Source: Pseudomonadota bacterium
GTDB lineage: Bacteria; Desulfobacterota; Binatia; Binatales; Binataceae
Direction of reading: 5' to 3'
Assembly: GCA_021324885.1 (NCBI GenBank)
Contig: JAJPIF010000023.1
Location: forward strand, 62,001 to 126,000
Length of the DNA stretch: 64,000 bases
In this document: positions 16,315 to 25,177 of the stretch, piece by piece
How positions within the stretch are numbered: position 1 is the stretch's first letter
Layout of the letters: every line of letters starts with the position of its first letter
Translations under genes and position numbers: made by a program
Notes under the pieces: model-generated
The model's input: only the letters and a program-made list of their open reading frames with translations
Databases searched by the model: none
Told to the model about the DNA's origin: nothing

Positions 16315-17481
16315 TTACAGCTTAAGCGCTTTAATTCGTTCTGCCGCCTCTTTCAGCCGTTCGGTCGCCAATGTGATTGACAATCGAACGTACCCCTCAC
16401 CGCTATTCCCAAAGCCGGAGCCTGGTGTAATCACCACTCCCGCTTCCTTAAGCACGCGCTCGCTGAATGACGCCGAAGTGTATCCTTTGGGCACTTCCGC
16501 CCAGATATAAAACGTGGCCTTGGGGGCCTCACACGCCAGCCCCAGGTCACGCAAAGCGGCCACCATCACGTCGCGCCGCTCCTTGTAAATCCTGCAATAT
16601 TCGCGCAGGGTCTCCTCCCCGCCCTCCAATGCCGTGATGGCCGCTTCCTGGATTCCCTGGAAAACTCCCGAATCCATGTTGGTCTTGACTTTCCCCAAGC
16701 CCGCAACGAGAGTCGCGTTACCCACTACGAATCCCACCCGCCATCCGGTCATCGAAAAGGTCTTTGACAGCGAATGGAACTCGACGGCGCATTCGCGGGC
16801 GCCTTCGACCTGAAACACACTCGGCGCCCGATATCCATCATATGCAATCTCAGAATAGGCCAGGTCGTGAGCCAGAATTATGTTGTTGCTGAGACAAAAA
16901 TCTACCGCCGTTTTGAAGAAAGAAAGATCGGCGACTGCTCCGGTGGGATTGTTCGGGTAGTTTATCCACAACAGTTTGGCGCGCCTGGCGATTTCAGAGG
17001 GAACCGCCGAAAACTCAGGTAAAAAACCGTTTTGCTTTTTCAGCGGAAGAAAGTACGCCTCGCCCCCGTTAAACGTGCACCCGGAGAAATACACCGGATA
17101 ACCCGGATCCGGGATCAACACGATATCGCCCGGATCCACCACCGCCGTGGAGAAATTGCCGATACCTTCCTTCGATCCGATCAAAGCGCAGACTTCGGCG
17201 CGCGCATCGAAGTTCACGCCGAAACGGCGCTTGTACCATTGTGCGGCGGCCGCTCGGAACGATTCCATCCCTTCATAGTCGGGATAGCGATGGTTCACTG
17301 GCTTTTCCGCTGCCCGCCGGAGCGCAGTAACAATATAATGGGGCGTTGGAAGGTCGGGGTCGCCGATTCCCAGGCTGATGACGTCAACGCCTTTGGCTTG
17401 GACCTCTTTTTTCAGGCGATCCAGCTCGGCGAACAAATAGGGAGGTAGTTTTCCAAGCCGCTTTGCGAGATTGATTTGCAC
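16315..17481 (-). CDS. dapL: LL-diaminopimelate aminotransferase
   Basis: 388 aa class I aminotransferase. GIGDPDLPTP, DPGYPVYFSG, NYPNNPTGAVA and the PLP-lysine block SLSKTFSMTGWR match DapL, which makes LL-diaminopimelate directly from tetrahydrodipicolinate for lysine and peptidoglycan. The start is GTG (17481) with only a weak ribosome site. First gene of the leftward operon with folK and fsa. Aspartate aminotransferase is a less likely alternative because of the LPPYLFAELD and GSKEGI motifs. Confidence 0.88.
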   Translation of the reverse strand: MQINLAKRLGKLPPYLFAELDRLKKEVQAKGVDVISLGIGDPDLPTPHYIVTALRRAAEKPVNHRYPDYEGMESFRAAAAQWYKRRFGVNFDARAEVCALIGSKEGIGNFSTAVVDPGDIVLIPDPGYPVYFSGCTFNGGEAYFLPLKKQNGFLPEFSAVPSEIARRAKLLWINYPNNPTGAVADLSFFKTAVDFCLSNNIILAHDLAYSEIAYDGYRAPSVFQVEGARECAVEFHSLSKTFSMTGWRVGFVVGNATLVAGLGKVKTNMDSGVFQGIQEAAITALEGGEETLREYCRIYKERRDVMVAALRDLGLACEAPKATFYIWAEVPKGYTSASFSERVLKEAGVVITPGSGFGNSGEGYVRLSITLATERLKEAAERIKALKL

Positions 17482-17679
17482 CAGAAATAAGCTCCGCCTA
17501 TTTTGCCTAACACAATTCCGCAGATTGGGAAACTCGCACCGGCTATGACCAAACAGGTTTTGAGAGTGAAGTTCTGGAACATTGTTTGACTAGGTAAGAC
17601 ACCCCGTGTACCTCGACCCGGATTTGCCTTGAGTTCTTCAGCATGTCAGAAATGACCGTGCCATCCTCCGGGAGCACCA

Positions 17680-18843
17680 ATGGCCAAGGAAAGAGCACAG
17701 CAACAAACTCTCACCGAACTGGGAATAGATGCTTTGGTCCCGGAGCAGGCGGTCGAAAAACTGCGTTCCCTGCGGTTGTCGGGGGGCGCGGACGACGCCA
17801 AAATCGCCGCTGCCGCCGGGCTAATCGCCAGCCCCTCAGCCGCCCAGCTTCTGACCGAAATGGAATCAGGCGCGTCCGGCGCCTTGCGGCGTGAGATTCG
17901 TCGGGCCCTGTTCAGACTTAGGCAGCATGGAGTCGAGGCCGAGCCGGCGCAACCACAGGTTGCGGCGGCTGGCGAACCCGAAACCAACCTCAGCGGGTTA
18001 ATCTCGCCGGTCGATCCCGAAGGTTCCCGTATCGCCTGGCTGATAAAATCGCGGCCACAGGGCGGACTTACCTGGCTGCAGGGATTTTACTCCGAGACCG
18101 AGGGACTGGTCGGAGTCGGTCTGTACCACGTCAGTCGGCGCGAATTGCGCGAAGAACGCCGGGGCTTCGAGCAACGCGCCAGAATCAAACTGGTTGACGC
18201 GGACTATCGCCTGGCCGACTTCATCCTGTATGACGCCTTTCGCCGCACACCGCAGGACCATCTCGGCCGGGTCGGTAATTTCCTGACCCTCAGAGCGGAA
18301 ATTCTTGATACGCCGCTGCCGGTCGATTTTCATCATCCCATTTACAGCGAATTTGCGGCCACGCTTTCCCAGGAGCCGTCGCCCAACCTGTTGCAGGAAC
18401 CCGAGCTCGAGGGCTGGATCATCCCGCAGTCCGTACTCGAGCCCTACCTCAAGGAAGTCGAGGAAATTCGTCAGAGTCCGCTGGTCTTGAACCAGTTTCA
18501 ACAGCAGGAGCGCGTCAACACGGTGGTCGGACGCGCAGTTGATGAACTTTTCGCCGGCGATCGGGGAACCTTGATGCGCCGGCGCCTCGAAGATATTGCC
18601 TATTACCTGGCCCGGTCCGGACGCGCCAACGCGGCGCGATGGGCGGCCTCGGCCGCCGCCCGGATTCGCGACGGCGAGACCCTGTCGCGGGTGCCCTTCT
18701 TCGTTCAATACGTGATGCGGAGCATGGATTTGGTGCTGTCACGGGAACAATCCCACACGCAGCGCGAGCCGCGCCTGATCATGACGCCGGCGGAAGCGAT
18801 GCGGGCGCAAGCCGCCGCCCGCGCGCGCCAGCAGCGCCGCTGA
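17680..18843 (+). CDS. conserved-looking hypothetical protein
   Basis: 387 aa, not recognised. The start at 17680 follows GGGAG. Residues 1-95 are Ala/Leu-rich helices that resemble a HEAT-like or armadillo-like fold (a QLLTEMESGASGALRREIRRALFRL stretch), then a linker rich in Ala/Glu/Pro. The remainder (about 110-370) is mixed with several charged helices and an Arg/Ala-rich tail. No signal peptide or membrane helix. It precedes the CoA-transferase gene by 15 bp, so it may belong to that operon, but a functional link is not evident. Confidence 0.7.
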   Translation: MAKERAQQQTLTELGIDALVPEQAVEKLRSLRLSGGADDAKIAAAAGLIASPSAAQLLTEMESGASGALRREIRRALFRLRQHGVEAEPAQPQVAAAGEPETNLSGLISPVDPEGSRIAWLIKSRPQGGLTWLQGFYSETEGLVGVGLYHVSRRELREERRGFEQRARIKLVDADYRLADFILYDAFRRTPQDHLGRVGNFLTLRAEILDTPLPVDFHHPIYSEFAATLSQEPSPNLLQEPELEGWIIPQSVLEPYLKEVEEIRQSPLVLNQFQQQERVNTVVGRAVDELFAGDRGTLMRRRLEDIAYYLARSGRANAARWAASAAARIRDGETLSRVPFFVQYVMRSMDLVLSREQSHTQREPRLIMTPAEAMRAQAAARARQQRR

Positions 18844-18858
18844 GCGGCCAGCCTCAAG

Positions 18859-20058
18859 ATGCTCGAACAGAAACCGCTTCAGGCAATCCGAGTCCTCGAC
18901 GTAAGCCGTGTGCTCGCCGGTCCTTACTGCACGATGAACCTGGCGGACCTGGGCGCGGAAGTAATCAAAGTGGAATTGCCCGGCAATGGCGACGACGCCC
19001 GCCGCTTTCCGCCGATCATCCCGAATTCCACCGATTCGGCCTACTTTTATGGCGTAAATCGCGGAAAACTGAGCGTCACGCTGGATTTGCGCAAGCCCGA
19101 AGGCGCCGCGATCTTTCTCGATCTCGCCGGCCTATCGGACGTCGTGGTTGAAAATTTCTCGCCCGGCACGATGGCGCGCTTCGGCCTGGACTATGACCGT
19201 CTGCGCGCGCGCAATCCCAAACTGATCCTGTGCTCGGTTTCCGGCTTCGGCCAGTCGGGTCCGATGGCCTCGGAGCCGGCCTACGATATCGTCGCGCAGG
19301 CGCTGGGCGGCACCATGAGCGTGACCGGCGCGGCTGGAGGCGAGCCCACCCGGTGCGGAGTTTCGATTGGCGATATGGTCGCCGCGCTCTATGCCACGGT
19401 CGCGATCATGGCGGCTTTGCGCGTGCGCGACCGGACCGGGACGGGGCAGCATCTGGATATCGCGATGCTTGACTGCCAGGTCGCGATGCTGGAGGGGGCG
19501 CTGGGTCAATACTCCGCGACTGGCACGATTCCGGGCCGGATCGGCAGCCGCCATCCATCCATCACGCCCTTCCAGCAATTTCCCGCCGCCGACGACTACT
19601 TCGTGGTCGGCGTCGGCAATGAGTCATTGTGGCAGCGGTTTTGCGTGGCATTGGGATTGGAAAAACTCAAAGACGACCCTCGCTTCGCGGATAACCACAG
19701 CCGCACGCGCAATCATTCCCAACTGGATCCGCTGCTGCGCGCGCATTTTGCCACGCGTCCGCGGGCTCACTGGCTGGCCCTGCTGGGGAAGGCGGGAGTG
19801 CCGTGTGCGCCGGTGTCCAACGTCGCCGAGGTGGCGCAAAATCCGCAGTTGCTCGAGCGCAACATGATTCTCCGGGCCGACCATCCCACCTTCGCCGGAC
19901 TGCTGGTCCCCGGCTCGCCGCTCAAATCGCCCGGAGATCAGGCGACGCCGCCGACTCGCGCTCCAGCCCTGGGCGAGCATACTGAAACGGTGCTACGCGA
20001 CCTGTTGGGATTCGATCAGGCCAGGATAGCGGACTTGCGCGCCCGCGGTATCATTTAA
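18859..20058 (+). CDS. CaiB/BaiF family CoA transferase (family III)
   Basis: 399 aa. LDVSRVLAGPYCTMNLADLGAEVIKVE is the hallmark N-terminus; GVNRGKLSV, VVVENFSPG and CSVSGFGQSGP follow. The catalytic Asp of the family is Asp205 in AMLDCQ. It moves CoA between carboxylic acids as an intertwined dimer. It is followed 24 bp later by a thiolase gene, so the two likely activate and cleave an acyl chain. Alpha-methylacyl-CoA racemase is an alternative member of the fold but less likely. Confidence 0.92.
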   Translation: MLEQKPLQAIRVLDVSRVLAGPYCTMNLADLGAEVIKVELPGNGDDARRFPPIIPNSTDSAYFYGVNRGKLSVTLDLRKPEGAAIFLDLAGLSDVVVENFSPGTMARFGLDYDRLRARNPKLILCSVSGFGQSGPMASEPAYDIVAQALGGTMSVTGAAGGEPTRCGVSIGDMVAALYATVAIMAALRVRDRTGTGQHLDIAMLDCQVAMLEGALGQYSATGTIPGRIGSRHPSITPFQQFPAADDYFVVGVGNESLWQRFCVALGLEKLKDDPRFADNHSRTRNHSQLDPLLRAHFATRPRAHWLALLGKAGVPCAPVSNVAEVAQNPQLLERNMILRADHPTFAGLLVPGSPLKSPGDQATPPTRAPALGEHTETVLRDLLGFDQARIADLRARGII

Positions 20059-20082
20059 TCAGCACGCGCAGGAGGATTGGAG

Positions 20083-21222
20083 ATGACCCAGGCAGTAATC
20101 GTCGACGGTGTCCGCACGCCGATCGCCCGCGCCGGCAAGGACCGGAGCTATTACAAAGACATCCGCGCCGACGATTTGGGCGCAATTTGCGTGCGCGAAC
20201 TGCTGCGCCGCAATCCCCAAATCAATCCGGCCGAGATCGAGGATGTTATCTGGGGATGCGCCAACCAATCGGCCGAGCAAAGCTTCAACCTGGGCCGGAT
20301 GATTGCGCTTTTGGCCGAATTGCCGGTCGAAGTGGCGGGAACCACCGTCGATCGCCAATGCGGCTCCAGTTTGCAGGCGCTCAACTTCGCCGCGCAGGCG
20401 ATTATGACCGGCGCCGGAGATATCGCGATTGCCGGCGGTGTCGAGCACATGACGCATATCCCGATGGGCGCTGGACTGTCGCCCAACAACCGTCTGTTGA
20501 CCATGTTTCCCCGCGACATGCTTTTCATGGGGCTGACGGCGGAGCGGTTGGCCGCGATGTACCACATTACGCGCCAGCAGTCTGACGCCTTCGCCCTGCG
20601 CTCCAATCAGCGCGCAATCGCGGCCCGCGATCGCTTCGCGGAGGAAATCGTCAAGGTTCCGATCGGCGAAGGCGCGACTGCCGATGTCGATCAGGGACCG
20701 CGTGCGGATACCAGTATCGAAAAGCTGGCCGCGCTTGCCCCTTCCTTCAAACCTGACGGCCAGGTCACGGCGGGCAACTCGTCGCAAATCAGCGACGGCG
20801 CCGCCGCCGTGCTGGTAATGAGCGCCGACCGCGCCAGGTCACTCGGCGTGAAACCCATGGTGAAGATTCGCGCCACCGCGGTCGCCGGCGTACGTCCGGA
20901 GATCATGGGATGGGGCCCGGTGCCGGCTACCGCTAAGGCGCTTGCGCGCGCCGGAGTGAAAATCGCCGACATCGACCTGTTCGAGATCAACGAAGCCTTC
21001 GCCGCGCAGGTGCTGGCCTGCAACACCGAAATGAAGATCGACGAGGACAAGCTCAACGTCAACGGCGGCGCGATCGCGCTGGGCCATCCGCTGGGCTGTT
21101 CCGGCGCGCGCCTGATGACCACGCTGATCCACGAGATGCGCCGGCGCGGCTCACGTCTGGGCGTCGCCACCATGTGCATCGGGATGGGCCAGGGGGTCGC
21201 GACCGTGGTCGAGCAGGTCTGA
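20083..21222 (+). CDS. acetyl-CoA C-acyltransferase (thiolase)
   Basis: 379 aa classical thiolase with Cys93 in VDRQCGSSLQAL, INEAFAAQ, GGAIALGHPLGCSGARL and the C-terminal CIGMGQG Cys. It cleaves 3-ketoacyl-CoA, the last step of beta-oxidation. The ATG at 20083 is placed 7 nt after AGGAGG; a TTG two codons upstream is unlikely. All active-site residues are intact, in contrast to the thiolase-like protein at 4823-5998. FadA, FadI or PcaF-like specificity cannot be told apart. Confidence 0.93.
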   Translation: MTQAVIVDGVRTPIARAGKDRSYYKDIRADDLGAICVRELLRRNPQINPAEIEDVIWGCANQSAEQSFNLGRMIALLAELPVEVAGTTVDRQCGSSLQALNFAAQAIMTGAGDIAIAGGVEHMTHIPMGAGLSPNNRLLTMFPRDMLFMGLTAERLAAMYHITRQQSDAFALRSNQRAIAARDRFAEEIVKVPIGEGATADVDQGPRADTSIEKLAALAPSFKPDGQVTAGNSSQISDGAAAVLVMSADRARSLGVKPMVKIRATAVAGVRPEIMGWGPVPATAKALARAGVKIADIDLFEINEAFAAQVLACNTEMKIDEDKLNVNGGAIALGHPLGCSGARLMTTLIHEMRRRGSRLGVATMCIGMGQGVATVVEQV

Positions 21223-21343
21223 GCGCGAACCGGTTTTGGCGATCGATGGACTCAAGCGCGAGATCCCAATCCTCCGATCTTTCTAACCAAAAAGAGGGGA
21301 GGATGAGGGTCGACGCGGTAGCAAGTATGCAATTGGACGTGAA

Positions 21344-21913
21344 ATGAGAAGCGGATTGTGGGGTTGGCGGATAGGTCTGATAGCTCTGTTGACAGTCGGG
21401 GCTTTTACTTCACCATCGTTGGCCAGCAGCAGGAAAAAAACTGTGGTCCCGGCCGGCGTCCAGACCCCATCGCTGGATGCGCCCAAGCCCAAACGCAAGC
21501 CGCTGAGCTTCACGCTCTCGGACCTCGACGGCCATCGTGTAAAGCTGGCCAAATGGCGCGGCCATCCTGTAATCCTGGATTTCTGGGCGACCTGGTGTCC
21601 GCCCTGCCGCAAGGAAGTTCCTGAACTCAATGCGATCTACAATCGGTATCGCAAGCGAGGTCTGATCGTGGTCGGCGTATCGGTGGACAAGGTGCAGGGC
21701 GACGGCGTCAAATCGGTGCGGCCTTTCGTCCGGGAATTCAAGATCGCCTATCCAATCCTGATGGCGGATGACGCGATGCTTGAAGCGCTGGATTTGGACG
21801 CCCTTCCAACCGTCCTGTTCATCAATCGCAAGGGCGAGACCATCTCGCGCCTGGAAGGCCGCGGCCGCTCAGGCGAACTCTCCGAAGCCGCAAAAACCTT
21901 GTTGCGCGACTGA
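21344..21913 (+). CDS. exported thioredoxin-like protein (TlpA/ResA type)
   Basis: 189 aa. Signal peptide of about 27 residues, then a thioredoxin fold with the active site WCPPC (Cys85, Cys88) after VILDFWAT, and LPTVLFINRKG with the cis-Pro. It would act in the periplasm, reducing disulfides for cytochrome c or copper-site maturation. No cytochrome genes are adjacent. The 120-bp gap before it has no clear promoter. Confidence 0.88.
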   Translation: MRSGLWGWRIGLIALLTVGAFTSPSLASSRKKTVVPAGVQTPSLDAPKPKRKPLSFTLSDLDGHRVKLAKWRGHPVILDFWATWCPPCRKEVPELNAIYNRYRKRGLIVVGVSVDKVQGDGVKSVRPFVREFKIAYPILMADDAMLEALDLDALPTVLFINRKGETISRLEGRGRSGELSEAAKTLLRD

Positions 21914-21939
21914 CACCATGGGACATCAACGGCGGTGAC

Positions 21940-22395
21940 TCACAGATTCTGGCCGCGGACGGTGGTGTCGTCCTGGGTCGCCTTGCGATTAAGGCGGCCA
22001 TAGACCAGTTTCGTACCATCGTCGAAATCAAGCGTCAGCACGTAGCTGAAGGTCCAGGTCTCGTTGCCGACCGGCTCGATCTCGATCATGTGGTAGCCGC
22101 CCTTGATGTCATCTTTGGCCTTGGAGGTGTCCACCACCAGCGCGATCGGCCCGTTGACGCTGTAATGCGGGAACTCGCCGTAAGTTTCGACCGGATCGTT
22201 TTTGGCCGCGACCGATCCGTCATTGCAGTAAACCTGGATTACCAGGCGAGTATCCGCCCGCTTGCGCCTGGCCCCGGTCTTGAACTCGATGTGCGCTTCC
22301 TTGAGTTTCGCGGTCGCATGGGCCGCAGCGATGCCGGAGCTCATCGACATCAGGATGATTGCTGCGGCCAAACCGGTACGAATCAGCGTCGTCAT
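21940..22395 (-). CDS. exported hypothetical protein
   Basis: 151 aa with a signal peptide (hydrophobic stretch ending AAAHA, about residue 27) and a beta-rich mature domain containing ETYGEFPHYSVNG and WTFSYVLTLDFDDGTKL. No domain recognised. Its start overlaps the stop of the LLM gene (ATGA), so it is translated together with that enzyme, though an exported partner for a flavin enzyme is unexpected. Confidence 0.7.
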   Translation of the reverse strand: MTTLIRTGLAAAIILMSMSSGIAAAHATAKLKEAHIEFKTGARRKRADTRLVIQVYCNDGSVAAKNDPVETYGEFPHYSVNGPIALVVDTSKAKDDIKGGYHMIEIEPVGNETWTFSYVLTLDFDDGTKLVYGRLNRKATQDDTTVRGQNL

Positions 22396-23624
22396 TTGTA
22401 ATGCGGCAATACTTGTTCGCCGAAAATGCGGATCTGCTCTTTGACCACTTCCAGGGGCAGGAAGCCCTGGTCACCGCCGATGTTGATATATTCGGGGTTG
22501 GCCGTTTCCACCAGGTGGTCCATCTTGCGCCGGACGTCGGCGACGGTGCCCGCGTACATGTATTCGCACCGGTCCAGCCGCTCGACCGTCCATTCGCTGG
22601 GCGGCAGCATCGTCTTTGCGCGCGGATACTTCTCCTCGTCCTCCGGCACGCGAAAAGCTTCCCAGAAGCCAAAGACTCCTCCGAATTGCTTGTAATATGA
22701 CTCGTTGATCCCGGCCGCGGCCAGCTTGAATGCCTCGTTCCTGTCGCGGGCGATAGCCACCGAATGGGCGGACGCGATTCCCTGGCCCAGCTCGGTTTTG
22801 CGTCCAGCTGCGGCGGCTTCCTTGCGATACAGTTCGGCCAGGCGGCGGACATCGACGGCGCGCGGCATCAGCAGCACGGCGGTGATACCCTCGCGCCCGC
22901 ACCACGCCACGGTGGCGTCGCTGATCGAAAAGGCCTGGAACACCGGCGGATGGGGCTTCTGATAGGGCTTGGGAACGACGGCGATTTTCTTGACGCGGTC
23001 GCCCTCGACTTCGCCGGGGGCGCCATAAGTCCGCGTCCATTCAGCCGCCTTCCAGGGAGTGCCTTCCTCGTACGGATACGGGAATTCCCAGAATTCGCCC
23101 TTGAAGGAAAAGGGTTCGTCTTTCCAGGCCAGCTTCAGCACCTGAAAACATTCCTCGAACGCTTTGCGATTCATCAGATCGACTTCGGACTGGTCGCTCG
23201 GCGCCGCCTGAACGTGCAGCTTCTGCGCCATCGAGTTGAGCCATCGCGTCTGGTACCCGCGCGCCATCCCGACGATCGAGCGCCCCTTGGTCAACTGGTC
23301 GAGCCACCCGATTTCCACCGCCAGGCGCAACGGATTCCATCCGGGAAGCACGTACCCGATCGGCCCCACCTTGATGTGCCTGGTGTTCATCGCGGTATAG
23401 AGCGACAGCGACGGCACGCTGCCAACCTCAAGCCCTTCGGTGTGCAGATGATGCTCGGTGAAGGTCACGATATCAAAGCCGACGTCTTCGGCCAGCCGCG
23501 CGATTTCGACGATCTGGTCGAACATCCGCTGCCAATATTCGGTGCGGTAGGCGACCGGACGTTCGCGCAGCCGCTGCTCCTGGGTGACGGGAAGGGTGGG
23601 AAGGAAACCGAGAATGAACTTCAT
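22392..23624 (-). CDS. LLM-class flavin-dependent oxidoreductase (1)
   Basis: 410 aa luciferase-like TIM-barrel protein. MKFILGFLPTLPV begins strand 1; FTEHHLHTEG, GPIGYVLPGWNPLRLAVEIGWLDQLTKGRSIVGMARG and PYQKPHPPVFQAF are hallmarks of the group that uses FMNH2 or F420. Likely a monooxygenase or dehydrogenase of hydrophobic substrates. It lies in a leftward operon, downstream of LLM-2 by 136 bp and overlapping an exported protein gene. Cofactor and substrate cannot be decided. Confidence 0.9.
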   Translation of the reverse strand: MKFILGFLPTLPVTQEQRLRERPVAYRTEYWQRMFDQIVEIARLAEDVGFDIVTFTEHHLHTEGLEVGSVPSLSLYTAMNTRHIKVGPIGYVLPGWNPLRLAVEIGWLDQLTKGRSIVGMARGYQTRWLNSMAQKLHVQAAPSDQSEVDLMNRKAFEECFQVLKLAWKDEPFSFKGEFWEFPYPYEEGTPWKAAEWTRTYGAPGEVEGDRVKKIAVVPKPYQKPHPPVFQAFSISDATVAWCGREGITAVLLMPRAVDVRRLAELYRKEAAAAGRKTELGQGIASAHSVAIARDRNEAFKLAAAGINESYYKQFGGVFGFWEAFRVPEDEEKYPRAKTMLPPSEWTVERLDRCEYMYAGTVADVRRKMDHLVETANPEYINIGGDQGFLPLEVVKEQIRIFGEQVLPHYK

Positions 23625-23760
23625 TGACCAACCTCTAAACTGAACTGCGGGCGGGCCGCAGCTTCAACAATCGTGCAACATGGTATGGGGCCAGGCGTCC
23701 CTGCCCTTGCGCTCATGACGGCACCGTCTGGCAAAGCCGCCCAACGAATCAGCGGCGAGA

Positions 23761-24870
23761 TCACTGGGCTGACGCCTGCGCGGCCGACGCCTCGCGTTTT
23801 TTGAAGTGCGGCAGCACGTGACGCCCCATCAGCTCAAAGGATCGCATGATATTGGCGTGAGGAATGTGGCCGGCCTGCTTGAAGCAGATTACCTGGTCGA
23901 CCCCGGCTCGCTGCAGCTCTTCAAGTTTGCCGATGACTTCCTCCACCGTGCCGACCACGACCAGCGGATGCTCTTTGAGCGCCTCGTCGGGCAAATCGCC
24001 GGGATCGACGTCGGTGTTGAACAGGTTGCGCGTGTATTCGTAGGAATAGAGCTGATTCTTCACCATCATGGGCCTGAACAACAGACCCACGTGATGCAGG
24101 AACCAGCGCGCGCCGTCGATTCCAATGGCGATGTCAGCCTTGGTTTGCGCCACATGGCAGACCACCATGTTGGCGAAACCCTGGTTGGGGAACCTGGGAA
24201 TCTGGTCGCAACGCGCATCGAAGGCGCGGCGATACTTCGCCAGCGCCTTTTTCACCTGGTCGAAGTTGAAGGTGAAGCTGAGCACGCCCAGCCCGCGGTT
24301 GCCCGCGAGTTCATAGCTGTCGGGGGCCACGCATGCCATCCACATCGGCGGATGGGGCTTCTGAATTGGTTTGGGGATCACGCGGCGCGGTGGAATTTTG
24401 AGCAGCTTGCCGTCGAATTCAAGAACCTCCTCGGTCCACGCTTTGACGATTACTTCCGCCGCTTCGCGCACCTCTTCGCGGGTCCGCGCGTAGTCGATGC
24501 CGAATCCGTCGAGCTCCTGCACCGTGGTCGAGCGGCCGATGCCGAATTCGACGCGTCCGTTGCTCATTATATCGAGCACGGCGGCCTGTTCGGCCAGTTT
24601 GATCGGATGATTGAAGTTAAAGGGCAGCAGCCGCACGCCATGGCCGATGCGGATGTTTTTGGTCCGCTGGCTGACCGCGCCGAAAAAGACCTCGGGCGCC
24701 GAGCTGTGCGAATACTCCTCGAGGAAATGATGCTCGACCTCCCATACGCAGTCGAATCCAACCTGATCGGCCAGCTCGATCTGCTCCAGCGCCTGCCAAT
24801 AGATGTTGTATTCGCTGCGCTCGTTCCAGGGCCGCGGGGTTTCCATTTCATAGAGCAGACCGAACTTCAT
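23761..24870 (-). CDS. LLM-class flavin-dependent oxidoreductase (2)
   Basis: 369 aa, second LLM paralogue. MKFGLLYEMETPRPW, WEVEHHFLEEYSHSSAPEVF, RIGHGVRLLPFNFNHPIKLAEQAAVLDIMSNGRVEFGIGRS and PIQKPHPPMWMA give a confident family match. The ribosome site CGGAGGA stands 6 nt before the ATG. It is driven by a good promoter at 24900-24928 and leads the leftward operon. The Ala/Glu-rich C-terminal tail is poorly conserved in such proteins. Confidence 0.9.
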   Translation of the reverse strand: MKFGLLYEMETPRPWNERSEYNIYWQALEQIELADQVGFDCVWEVEHHFLEEYSHSSAPEVFFGAVSQRTKNIRIGHGVRLLPFNFNHPIKLAEQAAVLDIMSNGRVEFGIGRSTTVQELDGFGIDYARTREEVREAAEVIVKAWTEEVLEFDGKLLKIPPRRVIPKPIQKPHPPMWMACVAPDSYELAGNRGLGVLSFTFNFDQVKKALAKYRRAFDARCDQIPRFPNQGFANMVVCHVAQTKADIAIGIDGARWFLHHVGLLFRPMMVKNQLYSYEYTRNLFNTDVDPGDLPDEALKEHPLVVVGTVEEVIGKLEELQRAGVDQVICFKQAGHIPHANIMRSFELMGRHVLPHFKKREASAAQASAQ

Positions 24871-24899
24871 ACTTTTCCTCCGTCGTCGCTGGTGATGTC

Positions 24900-24928
24900 T
24901 TTATACTAATCGTCCTCAGCAATGTCAC
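24900..24928 (-). promoter_or_regulatory. predicted sigma70-type promoter for the leftward LLM operon
   Basis: Minus-strand GTGACA (24928-24923), 17 bp spacer, TATAAA (24905-24900): five of six matches in each box. Initiation near 24893 gives a leader of about 23 nt to the ATG at 24870, including its ribosome site. Confidence 0.6.
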
Positions 24929-25036
24929 CAACGGCGCTCCCGATGCCAGCAGCGCGCCAACCGCGTCCCGGTCACAGTTTGTTTCCCTGCGGCGCGTTTG
25001 TCCAAAAATGAACTCTGGTGCATCCCCTTTGGAACC

Positions 25037-25067
25037 ACTGGCGCGACGCGAGGAGCGCAGCGCCAGT
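25037..25067. repeat. inverted repeat in divergent promoter gap
   Basis: ACTGGCGC (25037-25044) and GCGCCAGT (25060-25067) are perfect reverse complements separated by 15 bases. Placed between divergent catabolic operons, it could be a regulator-binding site. Confidence 0.35.
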
Positions 25068-25177
25068 CCAGGGCCGCTAAAACCAGTGGCAGTTTTCCAA
25101 TCCGAGCCGGCCTCAGCGATGGCATAGCTCTTGCGGCCGTCCATCAAACGTAAGCGATCACGCAGGAGATAAGAGTC

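Larger units (their letters stand above)
24871..25177. other. divergent regulatory gap between LLM-2 and the alpha/beta hydrolase
   Basis: This 307-base non-coding stretch separates two divergent operons. It holds the LLM-2 promoter, an 8-bp inverted repeat (25037-25067), a short dyad AAAAC...GTTTT near 25079-25096, and a ribosome site AGGAGA before the GTG at 25178. No coding frame is credible. Confidence 0.6.
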
